Of a stretch of 23,023 bases of DNA, positions 14,424-22,978 are shown in pieces. Below the pieces are notes generated by a model. That model did no database searches. It was not told the DNA's origin and saw only the letters and a list, made by a program, of their open reading frames with translations. The DNA comes from DATLXH01 sp035576005. GTDB lineage: Bacteria > Acidobacteriota > Thermoanaerobaculia > Gp7-AA8. The position numbers and the translations under genes are program-made. The stretch covers positions 1 through 23,023 of the forward strand of contig DATLXH010000125.1 of assembly GCA_035576005.1 (NCBI GenBank), read 5' to 3'. The number at the start of each line of letters is the position of its first letter. Positions within the stretch are counted from its first letter, which is position 1.

Positions 14424-16226
14424 ATGAGCCGATCCGTTTTACTCAGCTGCGAAGCAGTCAGTAAGTCCTTCACCTCGAGACCTCTTTTCGAGAACCTTTC
14501 CTTTACGCTGTTTGACGGCGATCACGTCGGTCTGGTTGGGCCAAACGGCTCAGGCAAATCGACCCTGCTCAAGATCCTGGCGGGCGTCGAGCAGGCCGAC
14601 TCCGGCGCGCGTGTCATGCGAAAAGGCGTTCGCGTTGGCTACGTTCCCCAGGATCCCGTCTTTGCACCCGGCAAGTCCGCGGAAGAGGTTCTCCTCGAGG
14701 CACTCAGTTCCGAAACGAATCTCGATGATTACGAGAAGTCTCTGCGCGTTGGTATGGCCCTGCGCAAGACTGGCTTCACCGACCGTGCTGCCAGCGGGTA
14801 CGGTCTCACTGACCAGCTTTCGGGCGGATGGAGGAAACGCCTCGCCATCGCACGGGAGCTCGCCTTTGAGCCCGACATCCTCCTCCTTGATGAACCTACC
14901 AACCATCTCGACGTCGAAGCGATCCTCTGGCTGGAAGGACTGCTCAAGACCGAACCGGAAGCCTTCATCGTTGTCAGTCATGACCGCTACTTTCTCGAGA
15001 ACATCGCAAAGAGAATGCTCGAGCTGAACCGGACCTATCCCGACGGTCTTTTTCAAAGTAACGGGAGCTACAGCGACTTCCTCGAGCGCCGCGACGAGCT
15101 CCTGAAGAACGAAGCGACGTATCAGGACACCCTCGCCAATCTGGTTCGCCGCGAGATGGAATGGTTGCGGCGAGGCCCGAAAGCCCGTACCACGAAGTCC
15201 AAGGCACGCATTCAGTCAGCGGGAAAGTTGATCGATGAGCTGGGCGACAGCAGGTCGAGGAGTGCGGTCTCGACCGCGAAGATCGACTTCAACTCCTCCG
15301 AGCGCAAAACGAAGCGCCTCTGGACAGGCAAAGGACTGAGCAAACGCCTCGGCGATAAGCCGCTGGTGAATGATCTCGATCTGCTTCTGGTCCCGGGAAT
15401 GCGCCTCGGGGTTCTCGGGCCGAATGGATCTGGCAAGACCACGCTGCTCCGGATGATCATCGGCGAAGTCGAGCCCGACCAGGGAACCATCGAACGAGCC
15501 CATCAGTTGCGGGTGGTCTATTTCGAGCAGAACCGCGAGAGCCTCGACCCTAACATCACGCTGAAGCGAGCTCTGGCCCCCGAGGGAGATTCCGTCGTTT
15601 ATCGCGACCGGTCTCTGCACGTGGCGTCGTGGGCAAAGCGTTTTCTGTTTCGGCCCGAGCAGCTTGAGACTTCGGTCTCGCGTCTCTCGGGTGGAGAGAA
15701 GGCCAGGATCGTTCTTGCACGCCTGATGCTCCAGCCGGCCGATTTGCTGGTACTCGACGAGCCGACCAACGACCTGGACATTTCCACTCTCGAGGTACTG
15801 GAAGAGTCGCTCATGGAGTTTCCCGGAGCGTTGGTGCTGGTGACGCACGACCGCTATCTCATCGATCGTGTCTCTACGCAGATTCTGGCGCTGGATGGTC
15901 GGGGTGGTGCGGAGATGTTTGCCGATTACGGACAGTGGGAGTCGAACCGTCGCGTTCCCGCTGCGCGTGCGACAGGCGCGCCTTCTCAGGGTGAAAAAGC
16001 GAAAGCGAAGAAGCTGACGTATCAGGATCAACGCGAGCTCGACGCAATGGAGGCTACGCTGCACGCCGCGGAAGAACGACTCGAGGAGGCGCGTCAACGC
16101 GCCGACGATCCTTCAATTGCGGCCGACGCGGCTACTCTGCAAGAGAGGTTCGCGGAGCTCTCAGCCGTGCAGGAGGATGTCGATCGACTCTATGCGAGAT
16201 GGGCGGAGTTGGACGGGAAGAAGTAA
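14424..16226 (+). CDS. uup: ABC-F family ATPase, Uup type
   Basis: 600 aa, two ATPase cassettes and no membrane segments. First cassette: Walker A GPNGSGKST 39-47, signature LSGGW 132-136, LLLDEPTNHLD 153-163. Second cassette: GPNGSGKTT 332-340, LSGGE 421-425, LVLDEPTNDLD 442-452. The linker between them contains EMEWLRRGPKARTTKSKARI, the basic motif characteristic of Uup, which reaches the peptidyl-tRNA site. A charged coiled-coil tail (about 535-600) matches the Uup C-terminal domain. The ABC-F group binds the ribosomal E site and relieves stalled or misassembled ribosomes; Uup also affects excision of transposons and branched DNA in E. coli. No resistance-type long linker is seen, so a housekeeping role is more likely than antibiotic protection. 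Confidence 0.93.
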   Translation: MSRSVLLSCEAVSKSFTSRPLFENLSFTLFDGDHVGLVGPNGSGKSTLLKILAGVEQADSGARVMRKGVRVGYVPQDPVFAPGKSAEEVLLEALSSETNLDDYEKSLRVGMALRKTGFTDRAASGYGLTDQLSGGWRKRLAIARELAFEPDILLLDEPTNHLDVEAILWLEGLLKTEPEAFIVVSHDRYFLENIAKRMLELNRTYPDGLFQSNGSYSDFLERRDELLKNEATYQDTLANLVRREMEWLRRGPKARTTKSKARIQSAGKLIDELGDSRSRSAVSTAKIDFNSSERKTKRLWTGKGLSKRLGDKPLVNDLDLLLVPGMRLGVLGPNGSGKTTLLRMIIGEVEPDQGTIERAHQLRVVYFEQNRESLDPNITLKRALAPEGDSVVYRDRSLHVASWAKRFLFRPEQLETSVSRLSGGEKARIVLARLMLQPADLLVLDEPTNDLDISTLEVLEESLMEFPGALVLVTHDRYLIDRVSTQILALDGRGGAEMFADYGQWESNRRVPAARATGAPSQGEKAKAKKLTYQDQRELDAMEATLHAAEERLEEARQRADDPSIAADAATLQERFAELSAVQEDVDRLYARWAELDGKK

Positions 16227-16244
16227 CCGCGTTGAAGCTGTCCA

Positions 16245-16463
16245 GCCGCCGTAGGCGGCGAAAGATCCATAGCACCCGGCTTCAGCCGGGTGACAGAGGC
16301 GTGAGGAATGTAAGCCCGCGTAGCGGGCGGCAGAGCGTTCTCACGACAGTGGCAGTTCCCCCGCGCATTCTGCCGCCCGCTTGCGCGGGCTCGATCCCAT
16401 CATGACTGCGTCTGTCACCCGGCTGAAGCCGGGTGCTACGGATCTTTCGCCGCCTACGGCGGC
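16245..16463. repeat. Symmetrical array of six hairpins (a-b-c-c'-b'-a')
   Basis: Six short palindromes are arranged as a mirror image over 219 bp. a: GCCGCC-gta-GGCGGC 16245-16259. b: CACCCGGC-ttca-GCCGGGTG 16273-16292. c: GCCCGC-gta-GCGGGC 16314-16328. c': GCCCGC-ttgc-GCGGGC 16375-16390. b': 16416-16435. a': 16449-16463. The joining sequences are also inverted copies (GAAAGATCC.TAGCACC matches GGTGCTACGGATCTTTC). The region can therefore form six local hairpins or one cruciform-like long hairpin. There is no open reading frame of note. It fills the space between uup and the convergent second peptidase gene. Confidence 0.8.
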
Positions 16464-16523
16464 TGCCGAGCCGTTCTGGCCACTCACGTTGGAGCGCCAA
16501 CGAATGTCCCTCCCTCGCGGAAG

Positions 16524-16562
16524 GAAAAAAGCGGGACCCTCTCCCCGTCCGGGGAGAGGGTC
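16524..16562 (-). terminator. Intrinsic terminator of the second M16 peptidase gene
   Basis: On the minus strand, 16 nt after the peptidase stop, a perfect 12-bp stem (GACCCTCTCCCC / GGGGAGAGGGTC, loop 4 nt, 16562-16535) is followed by CCGC and then six T residues (16530-16525). The stem is itself a member of the intergenic palindrome family, so a repeat copy appears to serve as terminator here. Confidence 0.65.
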
Positions 16563-16578
16563 TTAAACAGTCTGGAGA

Positions 16579-19353
16579 TCAGCGATTGACTGGCTTCCCC
16601 TCGTTCGTCAGCACTACTACCTCGCCGAGGTTGAGTGAGCGGATGCCTGGCTCGATCTTCGAGAGGTCGCCGACGAGCAGCAGGGTTGCGGTGGAGGGAT
16701 CGACATACTTCTTCGAGGCTGCTGCAACTATGGCCATGTCGAGCGCTGAGGTTGCATCAACTTCGCGCTGCAGCTCCGACATTGGAAGTTTCGCGGCCCA
16801 GAGCGTCGCGATCTGCCCGGCAATTCTCGAGAGTGACTCGAACTGTTGGGCGTAGCCTCTCACGCGCGATTCACGCGCCGTCACGAGCTCACTGTCGGAG
16901 ATCGGCTTGACTCCGCCGAGGTTCTTGAGCTCACTCACAAACTCGACGATTGACTCTTTCGTCTTATCGGTTTGCACGCCGCCTCCGGCCCACCAGTGAC
17001 CAGCTTCATTCAGCGTGCTCATGTTCGAGAAGACACCGTACGAGTAACCCTTGTTCTCGCGCAGATTGAGGTTGAGCCGCGTGCCGAAACCGCCACCACC
17101 CCAGACCGAGTCAACCAGGCGATAAGCAACGTAGTCGTCGGTGTTTCGTTTCGGAGCGGGAAGGATCTGCGCAACGACCGTCTGCGCCGCGTCCTGCTTG
17201 TCGACGAGAAAGATTTTTCCGCGTCCCATCGGCTGCGCGGCCGGGATCGTGATCGATGGTGCTGCGTCTCCCACCCAGCCGCCGAACACCTCCTCCGCCA
17301 GCTGCTTCGCCTCGCTCAGGCTCAGGTCGCCCGCAAAGATGATGGCGGAGCTTTTCGGTTTCCAGTAAATCGAGTGGAACTGCGCGAGCTCGGAGCGCTC
17401 AATCGTCGAGACGGTGGAGGGAAGACCGTTCAGAGGACGGCCGTATGGATGATCCTTTCCGAACGCGAGCATGGGCCGGATCAGATTCGCGACCTGATTC
17501 GGATTGTTGAGCTGTTGGGCGAGACCATCGAGGATCCGCTTCTTTTCCCGGCTGATCTCTGACGCCGGAAAGAGTGGGTTACGTACGACGTCCGCGGTAA
17601 TCGAGAGCGCGGCTTTGAGGTTTCGTTTCAGAACCTCGAGTCCGAGCACCGAGTACTCACGGTCGGAGAAGCCATTCAAGGCGGTTCCGAGATTGCCCAG
17701 CGCGTCTTCGATCTCAATGGCGCCGCGGCTCTTCGTACCTGTGTCGATGGTGTTCACCATCATGATTGAGAGTCCTTCCTTCCCGGGCCTGTCGGCGACT
17801 GATCCCGCCAGCGTCGCGAAGGTGATGGCGACCTTGGGGAGGTCGCTCCGTTCAACAACAAACAGATCCATTCCGTTCGAGAGCTTCGCGGCCTTGACCT
17901 CGGGGGTGACGAAGCGGCGATCAGTCCCGAGAACGGGAGGCGTGCTGCGATCGAGCGTGTCGGCCGCCGCGCGCGCGGAAACTTCAGGATGGAAGCGGAT
18001 CAGCAGCCGGTTCCGCGTGTCGAGATATTTGCCGACCGCGGTGCGGACAGATTCCGTCGTGACCGCCCGAAATCGGCCGATGTCGTCGCCGAACTTCGCC
18101 GGGTCACGCAGGAACGTGTTGTACTGAGCAAGAAGGTCAGCCTTACCGCCGAAACCTCCAATGCGCTCGAGGCCACTGATGAAGTTGTACTCCCATTTCG
18201 TCTTTGCGCGCTCGAGCTCGTCAACCGACGGTCCGCCCTTCGCCAGCCGCGAGATTTCCTCGGTGACGATCCGCTCGACTTCCGGGAGCGACGCGTCCGG
18301 CCTCGCTGTCGCGCTGATGACGAGGTTTCCGGAGATCTCGCTCACGACCGGGAATGCCGTGACGTTCGTGGCGATCTGCTTGTCATAGACGAGGCTCTTC
18401 TTGAGGCGGGAGGAAAGACCGTCAGTGAGAACCAGAGTGGCGATCTCGAGTGCCGCTTCATCCTTGTCAAAATAGGGGACGGTGTTCCAGGCGAAGTAGG
18501 TTCTCTCCTGAGGCACGCGGTCGCGGACTTCGACGACCTTCTCGCCCTCCAGGCGCGAAACGTTGCGCGCGGGACGATCGAGAGCAGGTCCGGCCGCGAT
18601 TCCGCCAAAGTACTTCGCAACGAGCCGCTTTGCTTCTGCCGGCTCGAAATCTCCTGCCACGACGAGCGTCAGATTGTTCGGCGTGTAGTAGCGCTTGAAG
18701 AACTCCTTCACGTCGTCGAGCGACGCCGCGATCAGATCTTCATGTGAGCCGATGACCGACCATGAGTAGGGATGGCCCATCGGGTTCATGTTCTCTACGA
18801 GCAGCTTGTACCAGCGACCGTACGGCACGTTCTCGAGCGACTGACGCCTCTCATTGCGAACCACGGCGCGCTGCTCATCGAGCTTCTCCAGGGTCAGCGC
18901 GTCGCCGAGGGTCGCGAGGCGATCCGACTCCAGCCAGAGCACCTGCTCGAGGTTCCCTGAAGGGACGGTGACGAAGTAGTTCGTTCTGTCGTTGCTCGTC
19001 GTTCCGTTCACGCCACCTTCGCGCAGGTTCGCTCCTGCTCGCTCCGCGAACGTGAAGTACTCGCCGACGGCATTTTTCGATCCCTGAAACATCACGTGCT
19101 CGAACAGATGTGCGAACCCCGTTCGTCCGGGCCTCTCGTTCTTCGAGCCGACGTGGTACCACTGGTTCACATGAACGACCGGCAACTTGCGGTCGACGTG
19201 CAGGATCACCTGGAGGCCGTTTGGAAGGGTGTATTTTTCGAATTCGACTTTCGGGATCGCCGAAGCTGGTGTGGTGACTCTCTTCTTTGCAGGTTGGGCG
19301 ACGAGTGCGCCCGTTATGAGTAGAGTGATCAGGAACAGTGTGAGTCTTTTCAA
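16579..19353 (-). CDS. Second secreted M16 family zinc metallopeptidase
   Basis: 924 aa. A signal peptide (LTLFLITLLITGALVAQP, about 4-21) precedes the peptidase domain. The zinc motif HLFEH lies at 82-86 (H82, E85, H86) with the third ligand E168 in VVRNERR. The second half (from about LSNGMDLFVVERSD) lacks HxxEH and is the usual inactive partner domain. The start codon is TTG 19353, chosen because AGGAGG lies 5 nt upstream and an overlapping ATG (19356) is followed at once by a stop. It has the same architecture and a very similar C-terminal signature as the gene at 9351-12128, so the two are paralogues about 4.5 kb apart on opposite strands. A T-tract terminator follows. Likely role: degradation or maturation of peptides in the periplasm; the substrate is unknown. 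Confidence 0.93.
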   Translation of the reverse strand: MKRLTLFLITLLITGALVAQPAKKRVTTPASAIPKVEFEKYTLPNGLQVILHVDRKLPVVHVNQWYHVGSKNERPGRTGFAHLFEHVMFQGSKNAVGEYFTFAERAGANLREGGVNGTTSNDRTNYFVTVPSGNLEQVLWLESDRLATLGDALTLEKLDEQRAVVRNERRQSLENVPYGRWYKLLVENMNPMGHPYSWSVIGSHEDLIAASLDDVKEFFKRYYTPNNLTLVVAGDFEPAEAKRLVAKYFGGIAAGPALDRPARNVSRLEGEKVVEVRDRVPQERTYFAWNTVPYFDKDEAALEIATLVLTDGLSSRLKKSLVYDKQIATNVTAFPVVSEISGNLVISATARPDASLPEVERIVTEEISRLAKGGPSVDELERAKTKWEYNFISGLERIGGFGGKADLLAQYNTFLRDPAKFGDDIGRFRAVTTESVRTAVGKYLDTRNRLLIRFHPEVSARAAADTLDRSTPPVLGTDRRFVTPEVKAAKLSNGMDLFVVERSDLPKVAITFATLAGSVADRPGKEGLSIMMVNTIDTGTKSRGAIEIEDALGNLGTALNGFSDREYSVLGLEVLKRNLKAALSITADVVRNPLFPASEISREKKRILDGLAQQLNNPNQVANLIRPMLAFGKDHPYGRPLNGLPSTVSTIERSELAQFHSIYWKPKSSAIIFAGDLSLSEAKQLAEEVFGGWVGDAAPSITIPAAQPMGRGKIFLVDKQDAAQTVVAQILPAPKRNTDDYVAYRLVDSVWGGGGFGTRLNLNLRENKGYSYGVFSNMSTLNEAGHWWAGGGVQTDKTKESIVEFVSELKNLGGVKPISDSELVTARESRVRGYAQQFESLSRIAGQIATLWAAKLPMSELQREVDATSALDMAIVAAASKKYVDPSTATLLLVGDLSKIEPGIRSLNLGEVVVLTNEGKPVNR

Positions 19354-19358
19354 TGCAT

Positions 19359-19364
19359 CCTCCT
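19359..19364 (-). promoter_or_regulatory. Shine-Dalgarno sequence supporting a TTG start
   Basis: On the minus strand AGGAGG is followed by ATGCA and then TTG (19353). ATG 19356 is out of frame with the peptidase (ATG CAT TGA), so this site decides for the TTG. Confidence 0.7.
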
Positions 19365-19464
19365 GAAGTTGATGGGCGTTGTCCGTTTCAGTGTGGTGCC
19401 TCGCGATTGCCTGCGGCTGTTACGACGCTGACAATTTCTAACAAACCAATCATGTAGTTTTTGC

Positions 19465-20394
19465 ATGTCATTCCGGGAGAGACTCGTATTCTCTGATTCT
19501 ATGCCGACGCCCTGGAACAGGAGTCAACCGACGGACCGAGGTGGTACACGACGGCCGAAGCGCTGGGGAACGTGGGTAGCAGTCGCGTCCATACTGGGCA
19601 TTGCTCTTACGGTCAGCGTCCGTTCGTTGCGGACGATTCCATCGGCTGTCGTCGCTCCCGCCCGCATGGTGGCGAGGTTGGAGAGCGTTACCGGAACAAT
19701 CGCCGTGGCCGACGAAACGACGCGCAGGATCGTCCTGGAGGGGGGGCGAATCAAGACCGGTGAGGGAGTCGAGACCGCACCGGAATCCGCGGCGTCTCTC
19801 CGGTGGGGTGGAGAAACGCTCCGCATCGACGAGTCAACCACAGTTCGATTTGACTCCGATCATTCCCTCTTCCTCGAGCACGGCACTCTCTATGTGTCGT
19901 CAGAGGGGGAAAAGGCGACTCGGGTGTCGATCACAACCCCTTCGGGTAGCGTGCACGGCATCGCGACGCAGTTCGAGGTCCGATTCGCAGAAGACGGATT
20001 GCGAGTTCGCGTGAGAGACGGGCAGGTCAATCTTCGGATCGGCGGCGCGGTGCATGTAGCCGAGGCCGGCGTCTCACTCGTCGTTGCCGGGTCCCCGAGG
20101 GTTCTGACGCGCGAGGCCATTTCGAAGGCAGGGACCGAATGGAGCTGGATGGAACGCGCGGCGCCGCCGATGCTGCTCGAGGGGATCTCACTCCGAGCCG
20201 CTCTCGAGAGAATCGCGCGAGAGAAGGGTTTGACGATTGTCTGGCCCGATGCGATCGCGCGCCGCGCGTCGACGGAGATTCTTCACGGATCGCTGCCGCT
20301 CACGACTGACGAGGCGCTCGAAGCAGCATCCGCCGCATCCGGCGTCTCGTACAGCATCGACGGCGGCCAGCTCGTATTGAAAGAGGACCGATGA
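19465..20394 (+). CDS. FecR-like membrane protein with C-terminal STN-like domain
   Basis: 309 aa from ATG 19465; ATG 19501 (residue 13) is an alternative, neither with a Shine-Dalgarno sequence. A basic, disordered N-terminus (RGGTRRPKRW) leads to one membrane helix (about 36-53) and a periplasmic FecR domain (about 75-205: GRIKTGEGVETAPESAASLRW, LRIDESTTVRF, LEHGTLYV, ITTPSGSVHGIATQFEV, VRVRDGQVNL). Residues 236-307 (LLEGISLRAALERIAREKGLTIVW ... YSIDGGQLVLKE) resemble the secretin/TonB N-terminal (STN) fold. In the family, FecR links a TonB receptor to an ECF sigma factor. Here the cytoplasmic stub is only about 35 residues and shows no obvious sigma-binding domain, and no sigma gene lies next to it. 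The stop overlaps the receptor ATG (ATGA), so the two are co-translated. Confidence 0.85.
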   Translation: MSFRERLVFSDSMPTPWNRSQPTDRGGTRRPKRWGTWVAVASILGIALTVSVRSLRTIPSAVVAPARMVARLESVTGTIAVADETTRRIVLEGGRIKTGEGVETAPESAASLRWGGETLRIDESTTVRFDSDHSLFLEHGTLYVSSEGEKATRVSITTPSGSVHGIATQFEVRFAEDGLRVRVRDGQVNLRIGGAVHVAEAGVSLVVAGSPRVLTREAISKAGTEWSWMERAAPPMLLEGISLRAALERIAREKGLTIVWPDAIARRASTEILHGSLPLTTDEALEAASAASGVSYSIDGGQLVLKEDR

Positions 20395-22715
20395 GATTTC
20401 CCCGGGCTAGCACTCTGGCCGCCGCGGTTCTTTCATTGCTCTTCGCCAGCAACATTGTTGCTGCTCCTCTGGCCGGCCGGGCGCTCGTTGATGTGTTGCG
20501 CGAGCTCGAAGCCGCAGGACTGCGCCTCATCTACGACAGTGATCTCGTCCCGCCCGGACTGCGGGTTGTCACCGAGCCTCGATCGACCAGACCTCGCGCC
20601 ATCCTCGACTCCATTCTTCGCGATCATCAACTGAAGGCGACACGCGGACCATGCGGTGCGCTGCGAATCGTCACGGATCCTGCAGCGCGCACCGGCGGTG
20701 GAACCGCGGGCGGCAGCACGCCGAGTCCGGTTATGCCTACAACGCTCGCAGAGATCGTGGTGACACCGAGCCAGTTCAAACTGCTGAGCGGCGAGCCGGA
20801 GCAACGGCAGTTTCTCAGTCGAGAGGACGTGCGCAATCTTCCTCATCTCGCTGACGATCTTTATCGCGCCATCGGTCGAATTCCTGGCGCTGCAGGCAGT
20901 GACGTCACCGCGAGGTTCAGCATCCGTGGCGGAGAGGAAGATGAGGTGGAGGTCGTCCTCGACGGTGCCGAGATCCGAGATCCGTTTCACGTACGCGATC
21001 TGCTCCGCGCGTTCAGCATCATCGACTCCGAAGCGGTCGGTGCGGTGGAGATTCTCACCGGAGGGTTTCCCGCGCAATACGGTGGCCGGATGAGCGGGGT
21101 CATCGACATCGCCTCGGTCACACCCTCCAAGCGTACGACGGAGATCGGAATCAGTCTGCTCAACACACGACTGCTCTCGCTCGGAACATTCGATGAGCAG
21201 CGTGGGCAGTGGCTCTTCTCTTTGCGCCGAGGATACCTGCGAGAGTTGCTGCGCCTGGTTGATGAAGGAGCTGAGGAGCTGAATCCCAATTACTACGACC
21301 TCATGGGTAAGGTCCAACGGCAGATCGGCGATCGGCACGTGCTCTCCGTCAGCGTCCTCGGTGCGCGTGACAAGCTTGGCATCGATGAGGGCGTCAGCAC
21401 CCGCGCGAGCGCCAGCTACGATGACTCGTACGTCTGGTTGAATCTCCGCAGCTCGGTCTCTCCGCGCCTCTCCACACAGAACGTCGTGTCGTACGCGCGC
21501 CTCTCCCGTGAGAGGGGAGGGAACTACGGCACTGTGCGATCGAGGGAGCGAGGTGCGCTAGCGGATTCGCGCTCCTTCAGCAACGCGTCGCTCAAGAGTG
21601 ACTCCACGTTCAGTGTCAGCGACCGAAACGTCCTGAAAGCTGGTCTGAACGTCAAGAGGATGGACGCGCGCTACGACTACAAGGCGGCCGCGACGATTCG
21701 CAACTCGTTATTCAACCTCAACCGCCCCGACATCACGCTCAGTCGTCGGGCCGACCTCGTCCTTTCTGGAAGTGACATTGCGGCTTACGTCGCGGATCGA
21801 ATCCGTCTTACGGATCGGGTGATCGTCGAGGCCGGGATACGGCTCGACAAGCAGAGCTACACGCCTGACGACGGCCATGTGAGTCCGCGTCTCAATGTGC
21901 TGTTCCTTCACAGCGACCGTACCGTACTCCGCGCAGCGTTGGGCCGCTTCTTTCAGCCGCAGGCGCTCGACGAGTTGCAGGTTGAGGATGGAGTGACGCG
22001 CTTCTTTCCTGCGCAACGCTCCGATCATCTGCTCGTGGGAGTCGACCAGCAGCTTCGCGGGGGATTCACGATTCGTCTCGAGGCATATCAGAAGGCGTTG
22101 AGCGATCTTCGTCCCCGTTTCGAGAATCTCTTCGACCGGCTGACGATCTTTCCCGAGCTTCGGCCGGATCGCACCCGGGTGTCGCCCTCGAGCGGGAAGT
22201 CCCGCGGCGTCGAGCTGCTGATCAGACACGGAAGTGGGGGGCCATTGAGCGGTTGGATGAGTTACACGAGGTCTTCAGTGACCGACAGGGTGGACGGTGT
22301 CGATACACCGCGCAGCTGGGATCAGCGCGATGCGATCGGGTTCAGTGCAAATTATCGGCGAGGGGAGAGATGGAACTTCAACCTTGCGGGGCTGTATCAC
22401 AGCGGATTTCCGACGACCAGAGTCGTCGGTACGTTCATCAACCGAAAGCTCGGCGCGGTCGTCGGGCCGATGAATGCGGCGCGCTTCCCCGCGTACCACC
22501 GCGTGGATCTTCGCGTCAGCCGGCATCTCGCCACATCTGTAGGCGGCTTCGGTTTCTTCGTTGAGCTGTTCAACGTGCTCAACCAGGAGAACGTGACGCG
22601 CGTAGATGGCTACGACTTTACGATCGACCAGTCGACCGGCGTGGTCGTGAGCGAAGCACGGGAAATGTCCGTCGTCGGCATCCTCCCGTCGTTTGGTGTG
22701 ACCTACCAGTTCTGA
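20391..22715 (+). CDS. TonB-dependent outer-membrane receptor with N-terminal STN domain
   Basis: 774 aa. Signal peptide 1-25 (LAAAVLSLLFASNIVAAP). STN signalling domain about 28-95 (RALVDVLRELEAAGLRLIYDSDL ... ATRGPCGALRIV). A Gly/Ser/Pro-rich linker is followed by a TonB-box-like EIVVTPS (121-127), then a plug domain about 135-245 (RIPGAAGSDVTARFSIRGG, VVLDGAEIRDPFH, VGAVEILTGGFPAQYGGRMSGVIDIAS). The rest is a beta-barrel with alternating strands, ending in an aromatic C-terminal residue (TYQF) as required for BAM insertion. The receptor would import a large or scarce ligand using TonB energy. The STN domain and the coupled FecR gene suggest that ligand binding is signalled inward. No carboxypeptidase-like N-terminal repeat of Oar-type receptors is present. 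The ligand is unknown. Confidence 0.92.
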   Translation: MRFPRASTLAAAVLSLLFASNIVAAPLAGRALVDVLRELEAAGLRLIYDSDLVPPGLRVVTEPRSTRPRAILDSILRDHQLKATRGPCGALRIVTDPAARTGGGTAGGSTPSPVMPTTLAEIVVTPSQFKLLSGEPEQRQFLSREDVRNLPHLADDLYRAIGRIPGAAGSDVTARFSIRGGEEDEVEVVLDGAEIRDPFHVRDLLRAFSIIDSEAVGAVEILTGGFPAQYGGRMSGVIDIASVTPSKRTTEIGISLLNTRLLSLGTFDEQRGQWLFSLRRGYLRELLRLVDEGAEELNPNYYDLMGKVQRQIGDRHVLSVSVLGARDKLGIDEGVSTRASASYDDSYVWLNLRSSVSPRLSTQNVVSYARLSRERGGNYGTVRSRERGALADSRSFSNASLKSDSTFSVSDRNVLKAGLNVKRMDARYDYKAAATIRNSLFNLNRPDITLSRRADLVLSGSDIAAYVADRIRLTDRVIVEAGIRLDKQSYTPDDGHVSPRLNVLFLHSDRTVLRAALGRFFQPQALDELQVEDGVTRFFPAQRSDHLLVGVDQQLRGGFTIRLEAYQKALSDLRPRFENLFDRLTIFPELRPDRTRVSPSSGKSRGVELLIRHGSGGPLSGWMSYTRSSVTDRVDGVDTPRSWDQRDAIGFSANYRRGERWNFNLAGLYHSGFPTTRVVGTFINRKLGAVVGPMNAARFPAYHRVDLRVSRHLATSVGGFGFFVELFNVLNQENVTRVDGYDFTIDQSTGVVVSEAREMSVVGILPSFGVTYQF

Positions 22716-22941
22716 GCGACTCCGATACCGGTGCTCGTTAAGCTGCCATCGCCGGGGATGTCCGGCCACGTGCCGCGACCGAGAGAATGAGACGGGACGA
22801 CACATTGCTTATTCGCCCACTGGATCGCTCGGTCCCGCCGACCACCCCTGCGGTGTGACATCTGCGAATGCGCTCTTGCACTAGCCCGCATTTCTCACAG
22901 ACCGTCCCCGTGAAGCGGCGGATAGCGGCCTGTCTGCTTCG

Positions 22942-22975
22942 TTGCACAACGGTTTCACTCCTCGACATAGTGTCG
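22942..22975 (+). promoter_or_regulatory. Candidate promoter overlapped by an operator-like dyad
   Basis: TTGCAC (22942-22947) and CATAGT (22966-22971) are 18 bp apart. CGACA-TAG-TGTCG (22963-22975) is a perfect 5-bp dyad over the -10, and CGACATAG / CGACTATG form overlapping direct repeats. The arrangement suits a repressor site directly before ATG 22979. The rest of 22716-22941 shows nothing I can support. Confidence 0.3.
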
Positions 22976-22978
22976 ACT

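Noticed and set aside
21500..21520. CCTCTCCC..GAGAGGGG palindrome inside the TonB receptor gene
   Set aside because: It resembles the intergenic repeats but encodes in-frame RLSRERGG within the barrel, lacks the other repeat parts and is probably coincidental.
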